Made by a program: the position numbers and the translations under genes. Source: Syntrophomonas sp. UBA4922 (GTDB taxonomy: Bacteria; Bacillota; Syntrophomonadia; Syntrophomonadales; Syntrophomonadaceae). From it: a DNA stretch of 10,837 bases. The notes beneath the pieces are model-generated. The model saw only the letters and a program-made list of their open reading frames with translations, ran no database searches and was not told where the DNA came from. The stretch spans positions 5,152 through 15,988 of the forward strand of contig DHBS01000016.1 in the NCBI GenBank assembly GCA_002398825.1, given 5' to 3'. Below are positions 6,867 to 10,837 of this stretch, in pieces. Numbering within the stretch: position 1 is the stretch's first letter; every line of letters starts with the position of its first letter.

Positions 6867-7634
6867 GTGGGCCAAATAGGCAGCAAGACTGAAGAACTCG
6901 TAAATATAATGGACAGGTTGTTAAGCCCCAACGGCTGCCCCTGGGACCGCGAACAAACCCACCAATCACTGTCCAGGTATCTGATCGAAGAGTGTTATGA
7001 AGTGGTGGAGGCCATAAAGTCAGGGGAAATGAGCCAACTGCGGGAGGAATTGGGAGATCTCCTCTTGCAAGTGGTATTTCACGCCGCCCTGGCTGAACGG
7101 GAAGGGCATTTTAATTTGGCCCAGGTAGCTGATACCGTATCGCAAAAGATGATAAACCGCCATCCCCATGTATTCTCCGACCTGTCGCTGCAAACCAGCA
7201 GCCAGGTCTTGGAAATCTGGGAGGGGTTTAAAAAAGATGAGGGCAAGAAAACCATATTGGAAGGCATTCCGGTTATGCTTCCGGCTTTGCTGCGGGCTTA
7301 TAAAATTCAGGAGAAAGCGGCCCGGGTAGGGTTTGATTGGCCAGACGCTGAAGGTGCTATAGAAAAGCTGAAAGAAGAAATCGATGAACTGGGCCGGGCG
7401 GAAAGCTCGGATGAAATGATGGAAGAAATGGGAGATGTATTTTTCGCTCTGGTAAATGTGGCCCGCATGAAAAAGATCGAACCTGAAGAGGCTCTGCAAG
7501 CCACTAATGATAAATTTGTACGCCGTTTCAATTATATTGAGGCCAAGGCCAAGGCCGGAGGTCAAGATCTAAAAGACATGACCCTGGAAGAGATGGACGC
7601 CCTGTGGGATGAAGCCAAAATCCAGGGACTGTAA
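6867..7634 (+). CDS. mazG: Nucleoside triphosphate pyrophosphohydrolase MazG
   Basis: MazG hydrolyses (d)NTPs to the monophosphate and pyrophosphate, cleaning the nucleotide pool. The 255-residue protein has the two tandem MazG domains of the E. coli-type enzyme. The first has E41-E42-x-x-E45 with E61-x-x-D64, and the second E170-E171-x-x-E174 with E187-x-x-D190; these acidic residues bind the Mg ions. The N-terminal landmark NGCPWDREQTH is present at residues 22-32. B. subtilis YabN, in the same position, carries an extra N-terminal tetrapyrrole-methylase domain of about 230 residues; that domain is absent here, and the 13-nt gap upstream leaves no room for it. The start is GTG 6867, with AAGGAGG 8 nt upstream. 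No ATG alternative with a ribosome site exists nearby. Confidence 0.95.
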   Translation: MGQIGSKTEELVNIMDRLLSPNGCPWDREQTHQSLSRYLIEECYEVVEAIKSGEMSQLREELGDLLLQVVFHAALAEREGHFNLAQVADTVSQKMINRHPHVFSDLSLQTSSQVLEIWEGFKKDEGKKTILEGIPVMLPALLRAYKIQEKAARVGFDWPDAEGAIEKLKEEIDELGRAESSDEMMEEMGDVFFALVNVARMKKIEPEEALQATNDKFVRRFNYIEAKAKAGGQDLKDMTLEEMDALWDEAKIQGL

Positions 7635-7642
7635 GGCCCTGG
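7622..7642 (+). terminator. Weak hairpin overlapping the mazG stop codon
   Basis: CCAGGG (7622-7627) and CCCTGG (7637-7642) form a perfect 6-bp GC-rich stem around a 9-nt loop that contains the mazG TAA. The following sequence is only moderately T-rich. It could be a partial terminator or a 3'-end stabiliser before the hup promoter. Confidence 0.35.
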
Positions 7643-7684
7643 CATTATTTAGAAAATTTTGTATGGGTTTTGCAGGAGTTCGCC

Positions 7685-7713
7685 TTTATACAGCGAATAA
7701 GCGTTAATATAAT
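7685..7713 (+). promoter_or_regulatory. Predicted sigma-A promoter of hup
   Basis: TTTATA (7685-7690, 4 of 6 matches to TTGACA), a 17-nt spacer, then a perfect TATAAT (7708-7713). The start site would be near 7720, about 23 nt before the hup start codon. It would give HU expression independent of mazG. Confidence 0.65.
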
Positions 7714-7742
7714 TACCAAAACTTGCATAGGGAGGAATAGAA

Positions 7743-8015
7743 TTGAACAAAACCGATTTAATTGGAGATGTGGCAGCAGCGACCGGGATGACCAAAAAAG
7801 ATGTTGAGAAGACCGTAAACGCCTTCATCAGCAGCATTGAGGACGCGTTGAAAACAGGGGACAAGGTTCAGTTAATCGGCTTTGGAACCTTTGAGGTGCG
7901 GGATCGTCAGGCTCGCAAAGGACGGAATCCTCAAACCGGTAAAGAAATTAATATTGCCGCCACCAAAGTTCCTGCTTTTAGAGTTGGCAAAGGGTTTAAA
8001 GAAGCGATCCTTTAA
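7743..8015 (+). CDS. hup: DNA-binding protein HU
   Basis: HU is a dimeric histone-like protein that binds and bends DNA and packs the nucleoid. The 90-residue product is full length. It has the helical N-terminal half (MNKTDLIGDVAAATGMTKKD), the G46-F47-G48-T49-F50 turn, and the DNA-binding arm with G60-R61-N62-P63-Q64-T65-G66 and intercalating P63. The ending PAFRVGKGFKEAIL is canonical. The start is TTG 7743, with GGAGG 7 nt upstream. It has its own predicted promoter and is followed after 1 nt by rqcP. In Bacillus the HU gene lies elsewhere; in clostridia it is found at this position, which helps to place the organism. Confidence 0.97.
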   Translation: MNKTDLIGDVAAATGMTKKDVEKTVNAFISSIEDALKTGDKVQLIGFGTFEVRDRQARKGRNPQTGKEINIAATKVPAFRVGKGFKEAIL

Positions 8016-8016
8016 G

Positions 8017-8259
8017 ATGCGATTGGACAAATATCTTAAGGTTTCACGCTTAATCAAGCGACGCAGTGTTGCCAAGGATTGCGCTGAAAGCGATCGGGTG
8101 CTGATCAACGACCGGGTGGCAAAACCAGCTACTGAAGTGAAAAAAGGGGACGTCATCACCCTTTCGATTGGAAACAAACAGACCCGTTTGGAAGTTCTTG
8201 AGATCAAAGAAAACGTCAAAGCCACTGATGCCAAGACTTTGTATAGAATATTAGATTAA
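8017..8259 (+). CDS. rqcP: Ribosome quality control protein RqcP (YabO, S4 domain)
   Basis: This is an 80-residue, almost entirely S4-type RNA-binding protein, starting MRLDKYLKVSRLIKRRSVAK. RqcP works with RqcH on the stalled large ribosomal subunit, where the pair adds alanine tails to trapped chains and marks them for breakdown. The conserved basic face is visible in R2, R11, K14, R15 and R16, and the S4 turn in NDRVAKPATEVKKGDVI. The length is close to B. subtilis YabO (86). The ATG at 8017 is chosen because homologues begin here; the same frame stays open upstream inside hup, but that is a shadow. The TAA of hup and this ATG are one base apart and there is no strong ribosome site, so translation is probably coupled to hup. 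A terminator follows. Confidence 0.95.
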   Translation: MRLDKYLKVSRLIKRRSVAKDCAESDRVLINDRVAKPATEVKKGDVITLSIGNKQTRLEVLEIKENVKATDAKTLYRILD

Positions 8260-8261
8260 TT

Positions 8262-8296
8262 AATCGCCCCGGGAAACCAGGGCGATTTCGTATTTT
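8262..8296 (+). terminator. Probable terminator after rqcP
   Basis: AATCGCCC (8262-8269) and GGGCGATT (8280-8287) pair perfectly over 8 bp with a 10-nt loop. The tail is TTCGTATTTT, an imperfect T-run. It starts 2 nt past the rqcP stop, so it fits the end of the hup-rqcP unit. Confidence 0.6.
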
Positions 8297-8314
8297 CTGG
8301 ATCCTGCACAGCTA

Positions 8315-8343
8315 GCATAAAAGCCATACCCTGACGCATATTG
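8315..8343 (+). promoter_or_regulatory. Candidate sporulation promoter upstream of yabP (sigma-G-like)
   Basis: GCATA (8315-8319), 17 nt, then CATATTG (8337-8343) resembles a sigma-G site. The overlapping GCATATT (8336-8342) is also a full match to the sigma-E -35 (KMATATT), but I find no sigma-E -10 at the right distance below it. In B. subtilis yabP-yabQ are sigma-E genes. The element is suggestive, and the sigma factor is open. Confidence 0.3.
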
Positions 8344-8406
8344 TTATGGTATAGGTATCGACGGGACGAATTCTCAAGTCCCTATCATGCTAAGGAGGGG
8401 AATTCT

Positions 8407-8676
8407 ATGGCGGAACACAGTCTTATGTTATTTAACCGAGAACACATGGAAATAAGCGGGGTCACTAATGTAAGTACCTTTGATGAAAAGGAAATAATTA
8501 TTGAAAGCCGCCTGGGTTATTTATACATAACCGGGGAGAACATGCATGTCAGCAATCTCAACTTGGATGATGGAAAAGTATCTGTTGATGGCAGCATTAC
8601 CAGCATCGAATACAAAACCCAGTCCGGCGATCTGAAATCCCGTGGCAAAAACATCATCCAGAGGCTCTTGAAATAG
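8407..8676 (+). CDS. yabP: Sporulation protein YabP
   Basis: This is an 89-residue YabP/YqfC-family protein, a small mostly beta-strand sporulation protein whose molecular role is not known. The family pattern is visible: HSLMLFNREHMEISGVTNV at the N-terminus, then repeated short strands (IIIESRLGYLYITG, then LNLDDGKVSVDG) and a charged tail ending in an amphipathic segment IIQRLLK. The ATG at 8407 has AAGGAGGGG 6 nt upstream, one of the best ribosome sites in the window. The frame is open further upstream to 8341, but that part lacks a ribosome site and lies in the promoter region. yabQ starts 37 nt downstream, so the two probably form one unit, as in other spore formers. Confidence 0.93.
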   Translation: MAEHSLMLFNREHMEISGVTNVSTFDEKEIIIESRLGYLYITGENMHVSNLNLDDGKVSVDGSITSIEYKTQSGDLKSRGKNIIQRLLK

Positions 8677-8713
8677 ATGCCAAAAAAGAGATTAAAAAGA
8701 GGGAGGGTTATGG

Positions 8714-9145
8714 TTGATTTGGCTTTTGGCCCAGATTGAGCCGTTTGTCTTTACCCTCCTGGTAGGGTTGGTTGCCGGTATGGTATTTCAGTTTTACCAG
8801 TACAGCATGGCCCTGTCTTCCTGTGGTAGATGGCTTTTATACCTGTTTGATTTTCTGGTCTGGGTATTGATCCTGCTGCTGGTCTTTACCCTTTTGTTGA
8901 TTATCAACCAGGGGGAGATCCGGGTTTATATCATCCTGGCATTGTTCAGCGGCATTTTCATCTATTTTCAGACTATAGCCCCTAAAACCCAGCCTTTGAT
9001 GCGTAAGGCTGCCCGGCTAAACGTAGCTTTCATTGGAGCGGTCACCTACAGATTAGGCACTCCCTGGCGCTGGCTTAAGAAAAAGGTTCTGGCTTGGTTT
9101 GAGAAAATGCGTGAAACGGCAGAACCCGACGAAGAAGAAAAATAA
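8714..9145 (+). CDS. yabQ: Spore cortex biosynthesis membrane protein YabQ
   Basis: This is a 143-residue membrane protein of the YabQ family; in B. subtilis YabQ localises to the membranes around the forespore and is required for cortex formation. Hydrophobic segments lie at about residues 10-28, 41-64 and 70-88. The GMVFQFYQY piece at the end of the first helix is typical of the family. The second half is cytosol-like, basic, and ends in an acidic tail (AEPDEEEK). The start is TTG 8714 with GGGAGGG 6 nt upstream. An ATG 4 nt earlier (8710) is only 2 nt from the ribosome site and its frame stops after nine codons, so it is not the start. It lies 37 nt after yabP. Confidence 0.88.
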   Translation: MIWLLAQIEPFVFTLLVGLVAGMVFQFYQYSMALSSCGRWLLYLFDFLVWVLILLLVFTLLLIINQGEIRVYIILALFSGIFIYFQTIAPKTQPLMRKAARLNVAFIGAVTYRLGTPWRWLKKKVLAWFEKMRETAEPDEEEK

Positions 9146-9214
9146 AATCTTCATGCCAAGCAGGAATTATACCACCTCTGCAAGAACCTATAGAGAACAT
9201 ATTATGTACAATAA

Positions 9215-9246
9215 TTGTCCACAGCATGTGGAAAAATTGTGGATAA
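9215..9246. promoter_or_regulatory. Cluster of three DnaA-box-like sequences / inverted repeat
   Basis: TTGTCCACA (9215-9223, plus strand, 8 of 9 matches to TTATCCACA), TTTTCCACA (9235-9227, minus strand, 8 of 9) and a perfect TTATCCACA (9246-9238, minus strand) lie within 32 bp. The two minus-strand copies are 11 bp apart, one helical turn. The first two also form an inverted repeat, TCCACA-gca-TGTGGA. The cluster ends 9 nt before the ATG of the helix-turn-helix gene. It may bind DnaA, or it may be an operator for that regulator. Confidence 0.45.
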
Positions 9247-9255
9247 GAAGGCAGC

Positions 9256-9492
9256 ATGAAGATAGAGATCAGAGGCGCGGAAAAGCTGAGTTTCAGGGAA
9301 AAGCAAGTAGTGGCCTTAAAAGAAATGGGTAAATCAACGCCAGAGATAGCAAAGACTTTGCAAATTGGCGCCAGTACGGTGGCAACATTGTATAATCGTG
9401 CGCGCTCCAAAGGATATGAGGTGGTCATTGTTATTCCGGGGGACATTTTAGGCCTGATGCACGAGGAGGAGACCGACATTGAATCTTATTAA
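9256..9492 (+). CDS. Small helix-turn-helix protein (LuxR/sigma-70 region 4-like), function unknown
   Basis: The product is 78 residues. Residues 11-50 form a helix-turn-helix of the LuxR/GerE or sigma region 4 type: LSFREKQVVALKEMGKS, then TPEIAKTLQIGASTVATLYN. The basic RARSKGYE segment follows. The C-terminus is a strand-like VVIVIPGDILGL and a short acidic tail. There is no receiver domain and no room for a sigma region 2, so it is a stand-alone DNA-binding module. ATG 9256 is the only possible start, since an in-frame TAA lies 9 nt upstream; AGAAGG precedes it by 4 nt. It overlaps divIC by 14 nt and lies just downstream of a DnaA-box-like cluster, which could be its own operator. This gene is absent from the B. 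subtilis yabQ-divIC junction. I do not recognise a named gene. Confidence 0.78.
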   Translation: MKIEIRGAEKLSFREKQVVALKEMGKSTPEIAKTLQIGASTVATLYNRARSKGYEVVIVIPGDILGLMHEEETDIESY

Positions 9493-9766
9493 GCAGCCCA
9501 AGGCGCGGCTCATCATTGTTACACTTATGCTGGGGTTTTTTGCTGTGACCTTGATACCAAGAGTCTACACCATTTGGAAACTGGACGGTCAGAAGCAGGC
9601 TTTAGAACAAAAAAAGCTGGAAGCCGCGCAGATTAACCAGGAATTGGCAGAGCAGAAGGACAAGCTCAGTAGTCCCCTGGTTGTGGAACGGATCGCCCGC
9701 GAACAACTGGGGATGGTGAAAAAGGGAGAAAAAGTGTTGATGGAAATGGAGACAGACGACTCATGA
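9479..9766 (+). CDS. divIC: Cell division protein DivIC/FtsB family
   Basis: DivIC is a bitopic septum protein that works with FtsL and DivIB (FtsQ) to control the septal peptidoglycan machine. The 95-residue protein has a short basic N-terminus, one membrane helix (about residues 11-32), a heptad-like coiled coil (about residues 34-63, rich in K, E, Q and L), and the family's closing motif E70-R71-I72-A73-R74-E75, then LGMVKKGEKV. The start is TTG 9479, with AGGAGG 9 nt upstream, lying inside the end of the helix-turn-helix gene. The 14-nt overlap points to coupled translation, so the small regulator and DivIC are probably made together. Its place between yabQ and yabR is the usual one for divIC. 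Confidence 0.93.
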   Translation: MNLIKQPKARLIIVTLMLGFFAVTLIPRVYTIWKLDGQKQALEQKKLEAAQINQELAEQKDKLSSPLVVERIAREQLGMVKKGEKVLMEMETDDS

Positions 9767-9790
9767 AGCCCATAAATGCCACTAATAATG

Positions 9791-9819
9791 TTGACTACTC
9801 CTGCGGCGCATAATACAAT
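9791..9819 (+). promoter_or_regulatory. Predicted strong sigma-A promoter of yabR
   Basis: TTGACT (9791-9796, 5 of 6 matches), a 17-nt spacer, then TACAAT (9814-9819, 5 of 6). It is the best vegetative promoter in the window. The start site would be near 9826, about 39 nt before the yabR ATG. Confidence 0.75.
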
Positions 9820-9864
9820 GAACCTAGTGAAACTTTATGAATTCCGAGGGGGACATTTAGTTAT

Positions 9865-10317
9865 ATGCCGACAGAACAAACGAATATGGTGCCCGGCGCC
9901 ATCCTGGAAGGGAGAGTTCAGGGGATAACCAATTTTGGAGCCTTTATTGAGTTGCCCGGGGGCATGGTCGGACTGGTTCATATCTCTGAGATTGCCAACA
10001 CCTATGTAAAAAATGTCAAGGATTTTATCCAGGAAGGTGATATGGTAAAGGTCAAGGTGCTCAATGTTGCGGGTAAAAAAATCGGGTTGTCGATCAAACA
10101 GGCTAACCCGGCTCCTCCACCTCGAAGCAACCCCAGTCGGGATACGGCTCCAAATGATAGGGCCGGGTCGGGAGAAAGGCATTATGTCCCTGGGCATAAA
10201 CACGGGACTCATTTGAGTCTGGATGATAAAATCGCCAAATTCCTCAAAGAGAGCGATGAGCGCATGCAGCCTTTAAAAAATAAGGTTGAACCGCGTCGGC
10301 GTAGAAATAACCAGTAG
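9865..10317 (+). CDS. yabR: S1-domain RNA-binding protein YabR
   Basis: This is a 150-residue protein with a single S1 (OB-fold) RNA-binding domain at residues of about 10-78. The core is GRVQGITNFGAFIELPGG, then VGLVHISEIANTYVKN, and it closes with KVLNVAGKKIGLSIKQA, as in polynucleotide phosphorylase and ribosomal S1. The remaining 70 residues are proline-rich and then charged, ending in the basic RRRRNNQ, and look mostly disordered. B. subtilis YabR is a similar general-stress-type S1 protein of unclear role. ATG 9865 lies 12 nt after GAGGGGG, a long spacing, but no other in-frame start exists nearer. It is a single-gene unit with its own promoter and a terminator. Confidence 0.92.
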   Translation: MPTEQTNMVPGAILEGRVQGITNFGAFIELPGGMVGLVHISEIANTYVKNVKDFIQEGDMVKVKVLNVAGKKIGLSIKQANPAPPPRSNPSRDTAPNDRAGSGERHYVPGHKHGTHLSLDDKIAKFLKESDERMQPLKNKVEPRRRRNNQ

Positions 10318-10332
10318 TTTAAACGTTTATCG

Positions 10333-10360
10333 AAGCACTTCCGTTGGGAAGTGCTTTTTT
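10333..10360 (+). terminator. Strong Rho-independent terminator after yabR
   Basis: AAGCACTTCC (10333-10342) and GGAAGTGCTT (10347-10356) form a perfect 10-bp stem with a 4-nt loop (GTTG), followed directly by a run of T to 10360. It is a textbook intrinsic terminator, 15 nt past the yabR stop. Confidence 0.95.
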
Positions 10361-10382
10361 ACATGTATAAAGGAGAAAGCAC

Positions 10383-10837
10383 ATGAAATACGCCAGTATA
10401 GATATAGGCACTAATTCATGCCGGTTAATGATTGCCGAAATAGAAAACGGCGGGTTCAAGGTACTGTACCGGGATATGAAAACCACCCGTATCGGAGCAG
10501 GTCTTTCCAGCAGCGGGCAAATCAGCCCGGAGGCGGCGGAGCGTACTCTGCAGTGCCTGGGCCGGTTCCAAGATGCCATCAGCCGAAAAGGGGTGGCGGA
10601 CTACCTTATAGTAGCTACAAGTGCAGTTCGGGAAGCCGCCAACCGTGCCTGGTTTGAAGAGTTGTGCCGGCTGCGGCTGCACAAAGAGGTCAAAGTCATC
10701 AGCGGGGAGGAAGAGGCCCATTTGACCTATAAGGGAGTGCAGAAAAGCTTGCTGCTGGACCGGCCCCTCCTGGTGGCAGACTTGGGAGGGGGCAGTACGG
10801 AATTGATCTACTCTCAGCGGGGAGGAAGAGGCCCATT
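10383..10837 (+). CDS. Ppx/GppA-family phosphatase, N-terminal part (cut by window edge)
   Basis: This is the first 151 codons of an exopolyphosphatase / guanosine pentaphosphatase of the ASKHA (actin-like ATPase) fold. Such enzymes split phosphate from polyphosphate or from pppGpp and so link to the stringent response. Visible motifs are the phosphate-1 loop D7-I-G-T-N-S-C-R-L (residues 7-15), ATSAVREAAN near residues 79-88, SGEEEA at 107-112, and the phosphate-2 loop D133-L-G-G-G-S-T-E (133-140). ATG 10383 has AGGAG 7 nt upstream. Only about half of a short-form enzyme is present. The last 24 nt repeat an upstream piece of the same gene in another frame, so residues after about 144 should be treated with caution. 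I cannot tell Ppx from GppA. Confidence 0.9.
   Translation, partial: MKYASIDIGTNSCRLMIAEIENGGFKVLYRDMKTTRIGAGLSSSGQISPEAAERTLQCLGRFQDAISRKGVADYLIVATSAVREAANRAWFEELCRLRLHKEVKVISGEEEAHLTYKGVQKSLLLDRPLLVADLGGGSTELIYSQRGGRGP
10699..10722 (+). repeat. 24-bp direct repeat, copy 1 (in ppx/gppA)
   Basis: The 24 bases at 10699-10722 code for the conserved SGEEEAH segment of the phosphatase and occur again, identically, at 10814-10837. This copy is the expected coding sequence. Confidence 0.9.
10814..10837 (+). repeat. 24-bp direct repeat, copy 2 (window end)
   Basis: This is an exact second copy of 10699-10722, ending on the last base of the window. It is shifted by one base relative to the reading frame of copy 1, so it encodes a different, glycine- and arginine-rich peptide. 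Its place at the very end suggests an assembly artefact. Confidence 0.85.

Noticed and set aside
7020..7565. 181-codon open frame on the minus strand opposite mazG
   Set aside because: MazG on the plus strand has all catalytic motifs; the antisense frame has no recognisable domain.
7882..8016. Long N-terminal extension of the rqcP frame inside hup
   Set aside because: It is a shadow of hup; all known S4 proteins of this type start at the MRLDKYL motif.
8677..8739. 20-codon basic ORF starting right after the yabP stop
   Set aside because: It has no ribosome site of its own, and most of it is the yabQ ribosome site and first codons read in another frame.
9763..9813. 16-codon ORF starting at the ATGA overlap with the divIC stop (MKPINATNN...)
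   Set aside because: It has no convincing ribosome site, it is very short, and its end overlaps the yabR promoter.

Overview
The window is a stretch of chromosome from an endospore-forming Firmicute, most likely of the class Clostridia. The evidence is the spoVT-yabM-mazG-hup-rqcP-yabP-yabQ-divIC-yabR gene order, germinant-receptor genes, strong AGGAGG-type ribosome sites and many TTG starts. Having HU between mazG and rqcP, and a stand-alone MazG instead of the Bacillus YabN fusion, fits Clostridia better than Bacillus. Base composition is near balanced. A syntrophic or Peptococcaceae-like lineage is possible, but I cannot prove it from the sequence. Both edges appear to cut genes.

Left part (1-4313, minus strand): a germinant-receptor operon, read right to left as gerAA, gerAC, a small two-helix membrane protein (candidate D subunit), gerAB, and the first 39 codons of a second GerC-type lipoprotein that runs off the left edge. 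The genes are tightly packed: 1 nt between gerAA and gerAC, 17 nt or a 4-nt overlap to the small gene, then 40 nt and 45 nt.

Centre (4314-4563): a 250-bp divergent intergenic region. It has a good forespore sigma-G-type promoter facing each way, one for the gerA operon and one for spoVT. The spoVT leader has an ATG-TAA start-stop pair between its Shine-Dalgarno and the TTG start of SpoVT.

Right part (4564-10837, plus strand): spoVT ends in a terminator. A vegetative-type promoter then leads into yabM (SpoVB-family flippase) and mazG; a second promoter leads into hup and rqcP, closed by a hairpin. The sporulation pair yabP-yabQ follows. After it come a cluster of DnaA-box-like sequences, a 78-residue helix-turn-helix protein and an overlapping divIC. 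A strong promoter then drives the S1-domain gene yabR, which ends in a textbook terminator. The last gene is a Ppx/GppA phosphatase cut by the right edge. A 24-bp exact repeat of an upstream piece of that gene ends on the last base and may be an assembly artefact.

In function the window combines spore biology (germinant sensing, forespore regulation, spore envelope) with housekeeping: nucleotide sanitation, nucleoid packing, ribosome rescue, division and RNA binding. The least explained elements are the small helix-turn-helix gene with the DnaA-box-like cluster, the small membrane gene inside the ger operon, and the start-stop leader of spoVT. No mobile element, CRISPR array, tRNA or rRNA is visible.
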